Positions 35,253 to 47,314 of a stretch of DNA of 64,000 bases are shown here, in pieces. A program made the position numbers and the translations under genes. Below the pieces are notes generated by a model, which ran no database searches, had not been told where the DNA came from, and was given only the letters and a program-made list of their open reading frames with translations. The DNA comes from Henckelia pumila (Eukaryota; Streptophyta; Magnoliopsida; Lamiales; Gesneriaceae). Numbering within the stretch: the stretch's first letter is position 1; each line of letters begins with the position of its first letter. The stretch lies in NCBI RefSeq assembly GCF_033568475.1, contig NW_027331840.1, forward strand, positions 496,001 through 560,000, in the 5' to 3' direction.

Positions 35253-36080
35253 CTTTGAGATAAACCTTTTATATACGGTGGTGGATGGAGTGGGTCTCCT
35301 TCCACGATCCAACAGGAAAAAAAACCAATGGAACCGAGATACAATACAATATGCATGCATATTAATGAATAATTAATTAATTCTAATTAACCAATATGAC
35401 CGATCCAAGCGGTGGTGAACAAGAAGGGAAACATGTGGTGAGTGGTGATTATTCAGTAAATAGAGGAAGGTGAGAAGTCCATTGAGCGTCAAAAGACAAT
35501 TGAGTAAATTCACATTTCTCATTTGTCATCAGCGATAAAATTTCTTTTTTTGAAAATCAACTAATCTAATATTTTTATTTAAATATTTTAATTTATAACA
35601 CTTACGTAATACTGTCTATTTTTATTTGAAAAAAAAACCATTGTACTTTATGAAAATGAAAGTAAATTAATCTTAGAGAATTTTTGTTTTCATAGTTTGG
35701 TTTTTATAGACTAACTTTTGATTTTTGTCTATCTTTGTCTAATTAATTACGAACGTGACTTTGGACAAGTGATTAATTTTTGATTCCACATCAATATTTT
35801 TTAATGTCTCGTTAGCATTTTTCTATTCCACGTCACTCATGTGAAATAAGATTGAAAGCAAACTAAATCTAAAGTTAGTGTATCAAAAACTAAATATATA
35901 ACATATATATATATATATATATATATAAAATTTATGCGCTTTTATAAATGTTTACATATATATCGTGATGTGTATATGATAAACATCATGATATGATAAT
36001 ATCATGATATATACCTTTTCTTTTAACTATGAAAAACAATTTTATCTCTATCTGGCATCAACTTGATGCTGAACTCCACC
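35253..36080. other. Intergenic region, no gene seen
   Basis: Host sequence continuing from 26862 past the Copia insertion, then AT-rich DNA with an (AT)n tract at about 35906-35928. Nothing coding is recognised. Confidence 0.5.
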
Positions 36081-39000
36081 TCACTCTCTCTGGTGGAATT
36101 CCTGCAATGTCGCCAGGAATACATCCGGAAAGTCACGAACCATCTCTATATCTGATAATGATCCACTAGATGGTTCCGCTGCTGTGAAAACACTGGCAAG
36201 AAACCCCTGGCAACAACGTCTCAATAACTTCCTCGCACGTACATAGGAGATAACATGCGAGACACTGCTGCTCTGAGCTGCACCACCATATATTTCCTTA
36301 CGTAAATCACAATGCATAACTAAGGGTTCTAAAACTTTGATAACATGAAAATCTTAAATCATTACATATTCTCCTTATAAATCATAAGAAAACAATTAAA
36401 ACTTACAGATCGGTAATGGGGTTTCTGAGCTTCACATGGCAGATAAACACCCTCCAAGGACCGCGCTTTGATACCAATTAAAATGACTCGGACTAATGAA
36501 ATGCGGAATTTTTTTATTACTAAAAATATAACTATACATATATGCCCATACATATATGTATAAACATTAAAAATAATACTATCCATTAAAACTTTTAATA
36601 ATAGACTAAATAAATAATAAACAACAATTTAATAAAAATCTCAAGTCATGCAATAATAAAAATATTATGCAACTAAAAATCATAACTCATGTATGCGGAA
36701 ATAATCATAAATAAAAATATGAAGTTTGCTTAAAAACCCTGAAAAAATATCTCAAAATATAATAAAACTCTACTGCGACGGTCACGGGATCCATTGCCAG
36801 CGAACTTATACATCCTCACCACCAGTAGGAGCTATAAATGAATCATCATGCTTACCTGTACCATTTAAGCGTAGTGAGCCTAGAAGCTCAACATGTCTAA
36901 ACCTTTATCATAACAAGGGTTAAAATAATGCATAACGTAATCATACTAATACATATACATGAACATGCATGCATGATAAAAATATCTTGGATAACTGATT
37001 AAACATAAACATACTGAACTTAATCATATCTGAACATACTGAGTTTACTGAATATAGTTGAGCATATCATTTTCGAAACGATCTATGGTTATATTCGTAA
37101 GTGTGACTAAATCTGTGCTGATTGATCAATCTCCTGAACCAATGTACGTGGCGGTGACAAGTCACCTTTATACCGATAGTAAAAACTACCTCCTGAACTT
37201 GAGCGGTGGTAGACCACCTCTATACTGTCACACTACTTCAACTCCTATCATAAAAATATAACTGAATATTTTATGTATGCATGCACTGAAAAGATGTCCG
37301 TAATATATATTTAATTAATTTTCATAATATATATACTTATACTTAAAAATAACTTTCATGCATAAAATAAAATAAATATATATTTCGGACTTAGTAAATT
37401 TTCATGGGTTGGTCCAGACTGCCGATCACTCATTCTAAGCCCATAAAATCTTAATGTGACCCATTAATTAAATAAAATCCCAATCTCTAATTAAATTCTT
37501 AAATAAAAGCCCTTAATCATAAATGGGCCTAAATAAAAACATTTAAGCTCATTAAATTCCTAGATTGACCCAAAAATTCTCATGGGCTCCTAAGCACATA
37601 AAATAATTGGGGTAACTTAAATAAATTATTTAAGGCCCAAATAAAATTATTTGGAAGCCCAAATAATTTTCTAATTAATTTACTTGGTCCAAAAACAACT
37701 TAAATCAATAATTTCTTAAAAATTAAAATACCCAATCCCGGCCCACCTAACCCGAACCCAACAAACATAACCCAAGACCCCTTGGATCTGACCTGGACCA
37801 CAGAGCCCAAGCCCAGACCAAAATAAAACCCAGAAGTTCAAAACTTAACCCAAGCAGATTTTTGCTCACGACCAACTCCATACAGCTGTAATAAATCCTT
37901 TCGTTATATCTCTGATCAAAGAATATTTGACCGTGAAACCACTTCTGGCACTTAGCCAACATCAAAACGTTTCCATCAAGCTAAAAACTAGCCCAAACCG
38001 TGCATTATAGGTGGAGAACGGCCACAAAGACCAGACATCATCTGTGCTCACGCGTGCAGGTGAACAGTGTTGCCAAATCCAATCGTTCTCCCCACTCCGG
38101 CCATAGTTTTCCATGAAACTACTTTTCAATCCTATACAACATCTATAGGTTTCCATCAAGAAAAAAATCAGCCAAAACCATGGTCTGAGGAAGGAGAACG
38201 AAGCCTTTAAACAGGCTGTTCTCCAGCTCATGCACAGCCTTGAGCGGTTGCCGTATTTCCGTTCGTACGGCTTGCTCCTACCACTAATGACTGTGAAACC
38301 ACTTCTCAATCCTAGCCAACATCTAGTAACTTCAAAGTCTTCAAACCTCACCCAAAATCGTGGCCTGAGGAAGGATAACAAAGTCTTCTTCCTCAGGACC
38401 CTAATCTGCGCGAGCTATGCATCAGAAAAGAAGGACTTCAGTTCCAGCCTATTGCAGCCCCAAATCCTGATCAAGCTCGACCATGTGGACCCTAAGACAC
38501 TCAACTAGCCATGAACAAGTAGCTAGACCTTCACCATGACAGAAACATGAGGCATGAAACAAGAAAATATAGAAAATGTGAGCATGCAATGAAATAACTC
38601 AATCCTCTTCAAACCTTTTCTTGATAAAACCGAGTAAAACATGGTGAATCTGTCATAAATCATGTAAATAGCTTATATGGTGAGAAAGAAAAAGAATAGA
38701 CATGCCTTGATAATTATTAGTTGGAGATTGATGCGTATACGACTCCGGGACAGTAAAGAACTCCAAGAAAGCTTGAAGGAACTTGGCTATGGAGGCTTGT
38801 ATTTTTGCTGAAACGTGAGGGAAGGAAGGTGGAGAGGGTGGAGGCGGCTTAGGAGAGGATTAACATAGGTTTAGGTTGATTAGAATAGGTTTTAGGTTAA
38901 TTAAGAATTAATTAGGATAATTACATAATTAAGATAGATTTAATACCATAAAATTTAAACTTTTAAACTCATAAATATCATACTAATCTGATAAAAATCC

Positions 39001-39361
39001 TTAAATCCCGAAATTATAATTTAAGACATTTTTAAAAGTTGATTAAAGTCATTAAAATGACTTATTTTGGTAAAAAACAAGCTTTCTAAAATACATAAAT
39101 AAAATGCCATAAATTTTGGGAATAAAACTTCAAAAATAATAATTTATGGCTACTAAAAGTCTCCTAAAATAATTTGAATAAATTATTTACTCAAAAATTC
39201 AAAAATTCAGTAATTGCGGGTTAAATGCAAAAATAACTTAAACTCATGCATATAATTACATAATATTTCATAAATATCATTTAACCCAAATACTAAATTT
39301 TAAATAATTATTTTTCTAATGATGCATGCGAATTTACGTATTAAAAATATCAGGTGCTACA
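36081..39361 (-). mobile_element. Broken Gypsy (Tekay-like) remnant with one LTR
   Basis: On the minus strand an LTR of about 2.9 kb (39361 to 36484) starts TGTAGCACCTG and ends CCGAGTCA. It is followed by a primer site tggtatcaaagc and, at 36317-36081, a short piece of pol with SDIEMVRDFPDVF, the protease/reverse-transcriptase linker of Tekay-type Gypsy elements. Gag, most of pol and the other LTR are missing. The LTR is related to that at 1-1559. It is an old fossil. Confidence 0.75.
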
Positions 39362-39370
39362 AAACATGAT

Positions 39371-39406
39371 GAGGAAGAAGAGGAAGAGGAGGAGGAGGAG
39401 GAGGAA
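39371..39406 (+). repeat. GAG/GGA purine-rich microsatellite
   Basis: A run of gag, gaa and gga triplets starts just after the LTR edge at 39361. It probably derives from the acidic-gene relic downstream. Confidence 0.7.
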
Positions 39407-39462
39407 GGGCCGATCTTGAGAGAAAATAAGGCACAAGGCAATAAAAAAAAAAGAAAACTCAA

Positions 39463-39465
<3 letters not shown>

Positions 39466-39512
<47 letters not shown>
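39466..39512 (+). repeat. (AAT)n microsatellite
   Basis: About 15 uninterrupted taa/aat triplets. Open frames across it are artefacts of the repeat. Confidence 0.9.
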
Positions 39513-39513
<1 letters not shown>

Positions 39514-39759
39514 TCAAAATGTCTAAATGGAATAAGATCAGAAACAAAACAAAAAATAAAAAATTTACTTATATGTGAGATGTGCACATTACGAAATTGA
39601 ATATGAAAATTAAAAAGTGATTGTCATAGAGATTTATTCCCAACTATTTTATTTTTATTTAATTAACTAAAATTAAATGAATATTATAATAATTTATAAA
39701 AATAATTGGGGTCCCAGGCCCTGAGCGAACCACTCGTCTCGTCCTCCGTAAGGGCCGCC

Positions 39760-40130
39760 CTGGGAAGAAGAAGAGCACGATGAGGAAGAAGAGGAGGAGG
39801 AGAGGGAAGAAAGATCTGATGATGATGGAAATCAGATTGAGGATTACAATTACTACGAGTATGATGACAATGATGATGAGGAGGATGAGGACATTGACAA
39901 ATCCTTCGAGGAGATTGATTATCCTGTCTTATGGCTAGCAATGATGATGAGATGAGTCTAATAAAATGACATAGTTTTGGGAAAAAATATTAGCAATGCC
40001 TCAAATTATATCGAACAAATCCTGGACTTTGGTGTCTGTTTCATCCTGTGGCAATGGTATTTACCAAACAAATGAGGCATGAAGATTGTGATCAGATCAT
40101 AGACAATGATGTTGACATCTATTTCAATAG
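39760..40130 (+). pseudogene. Relic of the acidic-protein gene
   Basis: Codons for DDGNQIEDYNYYEYDD and DEDIDKSFEEIDYP match the N-terminus of the protein at 23812 (DDGKDCYYYEVDVEN, SEEPNYP). The gtggctagcaatgatgatga... , catagttttgg and cctcaaattatatcgaacaaat blocks follow in the same order as in that gene, with large pieces missing. A final block (ggtgtctgttt...ttaccaaacaaatgaggcatgaag) matches 25490-25550. It is frame-broken and rearranged, without a start codon in a sensible place. Confidence 0.65.
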
Positions 40131-40726
40131 TAAAGGACTTTAGAGTACTTACTTTCAGGTTGTGTTTCATCCTTGTTCTCGTAAAGGATTCTTGTTGTTT
40201 GCTTTTGTAAAGATTTGATCAATACTTTGGATTTGAACAAACAAAACCAGATTTGTACTTGACTAGAATACCAGAACAAAGATGAATAGCAATTTTACTC
40301 ATCTTAGGCACAACCTCAGACAGCTCTAATCCTTCTTGCAGGATTATCTAGCTAGCTTTTGTCAACTTGGTCTCTACCTTAGACAGACCACTGGTTTCTT
40401 GAAGTTGTTTTTTTAGATTAGAAGCAATTATTTAACTATCCAATCTATTGAAATTAAAGAAATCACCCAAAGTCAGTCTCGTAGAAATTACAATGCACTT
40501 TAGTTCTCAAGTTTGGAAATATATAAATAATCGATAGGCGATCATATATTTTTTAATTTATAGATATTTCAACACCCCAAAAATAAAATTATACATCAAG
40601 TGCTAGTGTAGTTTCGTTCATTTCACTTTATTAAGTACAAGTAATCCATTAATTATAAACTACAAATACTAATGATCGGGAGTGTGTTTTGTAATTTTTT
40701 TTATTTTTTGAAAGTTTTCCAGCAAA
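40131..40726. other. Intergenic region, no gene seen
   Basis: AT-rich sequence between the relic and the solo LTR. Nothing recognised. Confidence 0.5.
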
Positions 40727-40731
40727 TCAGT

Positions 40732-42498
40732 TGTAGTAGCACATACCCAAGTGAAAGGACTAAGGAATTAATTACAATTATTCCACCTAAGATGGGATGG
40801 CCCGAAGGGGTTTCTAAGGGTCCGAAGAGTTCGGACGATCCGAAGCCGAGTTTGGAGGCTCCGAACGGGTTCGGACGGTCCGATGGTTAGTTCGGACGGT
40901 CCAATCGGGTGCAGGGCTTGCGTCATTGCTTACATCAGCAAGATGACATCATGAATGATGTCTTGATGTGACTTCGAACGCTCCAAAGTTGAGTTCGAAG
41001 GATCAGAACGTGTTCGGATGGTCCGAATCCCAGTTTGTACGATCCAAACTCCGCCTATAAATAGGGGAGCCAAGACTCATTTTCAAATCACACCGATCAC
41101 TTTTCCCTCTATGTTCATTAACCTTCTAACTCAGATCTAGGGAGATCCAGACTTTCTTTTGGAAATCCGGAAGCGACAGCGTGGTTCAGGCGTCGTAGCG
41201 GAGCTTTGGTCTAGTTTTGAGACCAGCAACATCAAAGGGCTGACAAAGAACGCACGTATAGCTTTTGCTTCCTAAAAATATTTAGGAGTATGCAATAGCT
41301 TAGTTAAGTCTTTTAGAGAACTGTGATGATATTAGTATCATTTGGCATTATAGTGTGGATTAGGGGTGCAAACTAACCGAATCGAGCCGAATAATGGTAA
41401 AATTTTAAGGCTTGAATTCGGCTCGATAAGAGTATTTCGAGTTTGAGCTCAATTCAAAGTTCGATAATTTCAAATATTTTGGCTCGAGCTCGGCTCAAAA
41501 TGAAGTTCGAGTTCGAGTTCGGTTCGAAATATTCGATCCTATTCGTGAGTTATTCGGATATTATGGTTCGAAAAGCTCGAAATATTCGAAAATTTTCAAA
41601 ATGTATATATATTTATTACATAAGTATATTATATTAATTAAATATTAAGGCTCGCGAACTATCGAACAAAGTAATTTCGGCTCAAGCTCGGCTCGAAAAA
41701 AGTTTGAACATGTTCGCATTTGGCTCGAGTTCGATAAGCTCGAATACGAATCAAATATTTATCGAGCGGACTCATAAAGCTCACGAACATGTTCGGTTCG
41801 TTTGCACCCCTAGTGTGGATTGCTAGTAGGCGTGGAATTAGAGCGGATAGATCTTGCCTGTAGTAAGGTACGAAAGTACTGTTCGAGATATCCTTACTGA
41901 GTATGCATGTATTAGTGACTGCATGATTATTTGCCATGATTTTATGCTGCATGCATTTTTATATTGTACTATCTCCCTTGAGATGTATGTTAATATTGTT
42001 TTACCCTATCCTGTTAGTGGATGTACTTCCATCGATTTGGGTCTAGAGTATCCACTGGTATTGATATGGGAGCCATATCCTAAAGCGACGACATAGAGTT
42101 CTACATATCAGAGCCCGATCTGTATTTGTTATCTGATCCTTGGACTCTAGTGTACGTCAGTAGGTGGTACATTTGCATTCATATAATACAGTATACTCAT
42201 ACTCTCGTGCTGATCATTTTTTCCTTATGTCTCGTACTCTGTTATTTCTGAATACCCAATTTCATGGGGCAGGTTTGCGTTTGGACGAGGCAGACGACTC
42301 CAGGAGGAGCTAGGCGGTGTTTGGCCTGCGGGGATTCTTCTTCCTAGGTTTATTTCTGTTGTATTGGAAATATACAAAATTCGATTTGGTTGTATAATAT
42401 TTTTTTGCTTCCGCAGTATATTCTGGTTTATTATTTGATTAAGTTATATGCATGCTTAAAGTTCTGATTAGTAGGTGATCTCGGTAAGGGTCACTACA
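40732..42498 (+). repeat. Solo Gypsy-type LTR with nested hAT MITE
   Basis: The LTR starts tgtagtagcacataccc and ends gggtcactaca, with a perfect 5-bp target duplication tcagt on both sides (40727-40731, 42499-42503). It has a TATA-type cctataaataggg near 41053. Upstream of that lies a cluster of ttcgga(c/t)ggtccga words. Both ends resemble those of the Tekay-like element at 45740. Without the MITE it is about 1.3 kb. It is the footprint of LTR-LTR recombination. Confidence 0.85.
41361..41812. mobile_element. hAT-type MITE (452 bp)
   Basis: The ends are taggggtgcaaac and gtttgcaccccta, perfect inverted copies, and further pairing continues inward (aaccgaa, ttcggtt). A perfect 8-bp target duplication gtgtggat lies at 41353-41360 and 41813-41820. 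The 8-bp duplication and the end sequence fit hAT elements. The inside is made of cgagctcg / ttcgaa words and AT-rich DNA and encodes nothing. Confidence 0.92.
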
Positions 42499-42503
42499 TC
42501 AGT

Positions 42504-42919
42504 AAGCATACGAACTTTAATTTCCATCTTTTTTGTTAATGATATTATTGATTTTATTGCTGAAAAAGGGTTTTAAATAAAATAAATGTGGTCTTTGTGC
42601 TTGTTGCCAACCCAATCACATCCTAATTTGACTTGTAATTTATTTTTGTATTTCAAATAATCCAACTCGAGAATTTTAATTACCAATAAGTAGGACGTGC
42701 ATTGCACGTGTTACATGATTTGAAAAGATAAAATTTATAAGAATTAAGAAAAATTAAATATTTACGTACATTTCTTTGAAAAAGCAAAATTTTCATTGTT
42801 CATTGAATCTTGAATAAATTAAAAACATATTGTTCATTCTAAATTTTCAAAATTAAAAAGCATTATCAATTCTTCTGCCACCTAATTTTCCCTTTTGGCC
42901 ACGATTATTCTATTTTTTT
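42504..42919. other. Intergenic region, no gene seen
   Basis: AT-rich host sequence between two transposon insertions. Nothing recognised. Confidence 0.5.
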
Positions 42920-43179
42920 GGCTAATTACATCAACAACCCCTATGAAAAATCTAAAAGACATAAAATACCATGTGTAAAATTAATAGCATACTAGATCCT
43001 ATGTTTTAAAAAAATTAACATAAAAACCCTATGAGAGGGTATAAATGTGCCAATTTTGTATAACATAGGAGTGAAGCATGATACATTTTTGAAAACTGGG
43101 GGATAAATTAGCCTATTAATATTTATTCGGAGTTTTATGACTTTTAGACTTTTCACCAGAGAGATTAGCAATTAGCCCA
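42920..43179. mobile_element. Mutator-type MITE, second and older copy
   Basis: Same family as 21305-21569 (ggctaattaca...gcaattagccc; shared ctaaaag(g/a)cataaaa, ccctatgagagggtataaatgtgcc), with several mismatches between its inverted ends. The core is in the opposite orientation to the first copy. The flanks are T-rich (atttttt on both sides), so the target duplication is only suggestive. Confidence 0.75.
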
Positions 43180-44760
43180 TTTTTTGTTTGAGTTTATTCA
43201 CTTTTATATTAAAATAATTAATCATCTTATCATCTTGAATCTTTGTGATAACTTTTTTGGAGATGAATAACTTTGATTCTCTGTATGAGATTTTATCGTT
43301 TTGTTTGTGCTTGTTTTTCTCTCATCACTAGTTGTATTTTATTGATGTTATGAGTAATATTTCTTTTCTTATTATCTGTAAATTTCTCTTTAATTGTTCT
43401 GATTTCTCGAATTCATCCCCAATTATATATAGTGTCACATTCTTATATGAGACATAATTGTCTAATTTGAAAAGAAACTTGTGATATTATTTTCTTGGTG
43501 TGATAAATATGTTTTCTTGCATCAGTGTACATGATTTCTACAATATAAAATACGTGATTATTAGGAATACTATATGATAAATATAAAAATATTGGAATGA
43601 ATATTTTAAAAGTATAAATGTGCTTGTCGATGTATTTCTCAATAGAACAACAAAAAATGACACTGCATCGTCTCTTCAAACAATTTCAATTAATTTGGAC
43701 GTTTCAATATGATCTTGGACGATTATTTGTTACCTGCAAATGCAATTATTAGAATGTATACACAATAATTAAATTTTTTTGATTAAAAATCTATATATGG
43801 TTTATTAGCATAGATGAATACCTTACTACATCTTTTATATTGACCTCAACACAATTTTTGTAATTAAATCCTCTTGAAGTTTTGATAACATCTTTGTAAC
43901 AATTACTGCAAGCCTTGAAGCACGACAATGCTTTATTTTTAATTTAATTTATTCTTTACTGGATTTAATTATATTTGTCATATATGGAGGTTATCTTATC
44001 AATATTGTGAACAAGTCGAATTATTTTAATTTCATATTCAATATAAAAAATTGGATGACATTTAATTACTTATGTAGATTTTAAGAATTCACGTGTATGC
44101 AATATCGACATTTGTATTCTCTACAAAAAGTATAGCAATATTCAAAATAGACTTTTCTAGAGTTTTAAAAAGTCAATTGATATTCAACCTTGAATTTTAA
44201 AAATTTTACGAATGTCCACCGATAGTATTAAAAATTCCAATAAACTTATAAAAAATTCATTGTATTCGTTAACATAAAAACATTAAAACAAAAAATAAAA
44301 TTATTAATTATTAATAATTTTCTTTGATCCAACCAAAAAATTTGGATGGATTTTTAAAACTCACTATTCACGTACAAGTTCTCTCTCTTTCTCTCTCTCC
44401 TTCAAAATGTATTTCTACATTTGCATTATTTAAATATCATTCTTATCTTCACAATTTTTTCCTTGTTTTTTTGGCCGAAAAAGGTACAAATACTTTATTA
44501 AGTCACTAATTTTTTAAATATAATTTGAATATCAAAACCAATAAAAATTGCGAGTATTTTAATAAAATTATTTTGAAAATCATAAAATTTTGTTGGCCCA
44601 TAGAATTGAAAGATGTTAATTTTTCCATAAATAAAATCTATATTTTTTTGTTAACTCTTTGAATCAAAGTGATTTTTTTTGTATTTTCAGTTATTATGTA
44701 AGTTAACATATTTTTATTCAAAAATTATATTTACACCATAGCCATGCCTCTCCAAGCTTC
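43180..44760. other. Intergenic AT-rich region, no gene seen
   Basis: Long AT-rich stretch with scattered short open frames and no recognisable domain. The left border of the LTR remnant that follows may lie within its right part. Confidence 0.5.
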
Positions 44761-45739
44761 GTGATTTCACGCCGATCCACCATAGCCACGCCTCTCCAAG
44801 TTTTGTGATTTCAGTGTTTGCTCGATCCGTCTGATGAAATCCAATCTGAAGGCATATTCGCGATCTCGGTTGCGAGAGCTCCGTTGTACCGTAAGTTTTT
44901 CTACGATCGGTTTTATGTAAATTTTTGGATGCCGTTATAATTGGTTGATTTTTGGATATGTCGTTCTTGAGCTATGATAGATTGTATATTTGAAGTCGGA
45001 TCGAACAAAATGTCTTTCGGATTTGTTATGAATTTTTTAGGGTTAAATTTATTACGATTACCATTTGCATTCGTATTGAGCCGGAAGATTTTTTACCTTT
45101 TGAATTAGACGATTTGGGGACTATAATCGAGTAGACATTGGTTGTGGATTCACTCCAATAGTCGGGAATACTCATTATAGTGCTTCAAAGTCTAGAGGAG
45201 CGAGATATGCCGCATTTACCTCGATTGGGAGAGTAGGTGAGATCATGATGATATATCTCAACCTCGGGATCCCAACCAAAGAAACAAAACTCCTTTGATT
45301 ATCTGATTAGATAATCTTGAGCCCAGAAGACATGCATTGCATTTTTCTGCATTTTGAATTGCATAGTCGTTTTATATATATATCATGATTTGATATATTA
45401 TGTGAATTACTTGTTATGTATCTTTTACTGGGAATGTTATTCTCATCAGAGTTATCCGGCTATTGTCTTGTCTTTGTATGTGTGCTTGACAACATGTGGG
45501 GCAAGTTCGAGTCAGAGCAGCATGACTAGACTAAAATTGTGACGATATAAGTGAGGACTTGGTTTTAGAGTCATTTTGAATTCGAACTCCTTTGTATTGT
45601 ATTTTGAACTATCGAACCTAGATGTTCTACTCATTTGAGTATTGTACAACTTAGAACTATCATGTACTGTTGTAAACAATTTTCATGGATTTATACTTGT
45701 TAGAAATGAGGATTTTGAGAATTGGTTTGGGTTGCATGC

Positions 45740-47195
45740 TGTAGTGACCCTGCATGGAATCACCTACTAACTGGCAACTAATAGCATGCATTAAACTTAA
45801 TACAGCATTATACTTAAAGAGAAAAAACGTGCGGAAACTAAACCATAAAATACATATCAGCTTAGTAATATAATCCAGGCTTAAATCTGTAGTGATACAA
45901 CCATATCGAAATTCTTAAAATATTATACAGCTAACAAATCATGCTGTACAAAAACTCTTCAAGGCTCCTGCTCCCTAGTCCTGCCTTGAACTACCAGCTC
46001 CGTCCATCCTGCGACCTGCCCCATAGAATAGGGTGTCCAAGATAACAACTAGGACGTGAGCGCTAACGCCCAGTACATAGACATGAGTAAACATATGTAT
46101 ATAATGCATGCAACGTGATGACTGGTAAAAGATCATCCGAAAAGTCATGCTCAGAACCGGCGCCACATGAGTGCTGCCACCGCACGGATCAACCTCTGGG
46201 TGTAACCACACTCGTCTAGTACACCAGAGTAGACAGACATAAATGCCCCCGCCGTCGCGGTACTCTCAGTGATAGACTATCGAGTATAGAGCTGAGCGGC
46301 TCTATAGTCAGGTACAACAAGGAATAGGCTCAACGTGTATATGCACATGATATATGAGTATAGAAAGCGGTAAATCATACATCATGCCATATAATAATGC
46401 CAAATAAATGCAACATATAAACATGTATACTCGCTGGCAATCTCAGTCAATGTGTACGTACCTCTAGGCTAGTTCAAGTAAGTAGATCCTAGGTTCCAAG
46501 CCTATATTCAAAAATTCACCGTATCACTACATAAGTTCTATAAGCCTTAACTAAGCTAATAAGTACTCCCAAAACTTAAATAGATTCCCGGACCATACCT
46601 TCGTCCGTAGTAAGCCCTTTGAAGACGCTAGTCCCGGATGACTATAACCACAACTTGGTTATTCCAGAACTTCGATTATAACCGATAGGGCCCTCAAGTG
46701 TATATCTCACACTATATAACTGAATAAGGAAACTCGGAAATTCGTAATTCAAAATGAATCAAATGAGCCCCTATTTATAGCCAAAATCTCGGCCATGATC
46801 GGAACCACCGATCTCGGGATCGGAGCTTCCGATTCCAGCTCATTCTGTGCATGTCCGACACGTCGGGATCGGAACCACCATTCCGGGATCGGAACTTCCG
46901 ATCGAACCCCCGATCAACACTTGCCAAAACTCACAGCTGAGTCATCGATCATTGCTGGCTGGCTGAGATCGGAACTTCTGTTCCCGATCGGAACGTCCGA
47001 TCTCCATGCATCCGATCAGCTTCCGAAGTGGTCAGGATCGGAACTTCCGAACTGGGATCGGAGCTTCCGATCTGACCCGAAGTCAAAAGCTCAAATTCTC
47101 TTCCGAAGTCCAATAACACTCCACAAATGATTAATTACCAATACTTAATCATGTTTAACATATTATTATCTTAAAATGGTTTCTGGGTTACTACA
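45740..47195 (-). repeat. 3' LTR of the Tekay-like Gypsy
   Basis: 1456 bp, on the minus strand TGTAGTAACCC to GGGTCACTACA. It has a TATA-type ggctataaatagggg near 46775 and, upstream of it, reiterated gatcggaacttccgatc-like palindromic words (46798-47075). Confidence 0.92.
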
Positions 47196-47314
47196 TTCTC
47201 CCCACCTTTAGATATTTCGTCCGCGAAATAATATCTAAAGACAAATCAAGATAACAATATGAAATACCAAACTATGTCTTATTACAACAACGGTAATTAC
47301 ATCTTACATGGTAA

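Noticed and set aside
36726-37261. Short plus-strand open frames
   Set aside because: Inside the antisense of the 2.9-kb Gypsy-type LTR; no domain.
39326-39547. Open frames across the GAG and AAT repeats
   Set aside because: Simple-sequence artefacts.
46798-47075. CRISPR-like regular repeats
   Set aside because: Plant LTR sequence; spacing is irregular and the words are palindromic variants.
46795-47130. 111-residue open frame with repeated G(I/L)GASD / WDRS words, also at 52947-53282
   Set aside because: It is the palindromic repeat cluster of the two Gypsy LTRs and has no partner outside them.
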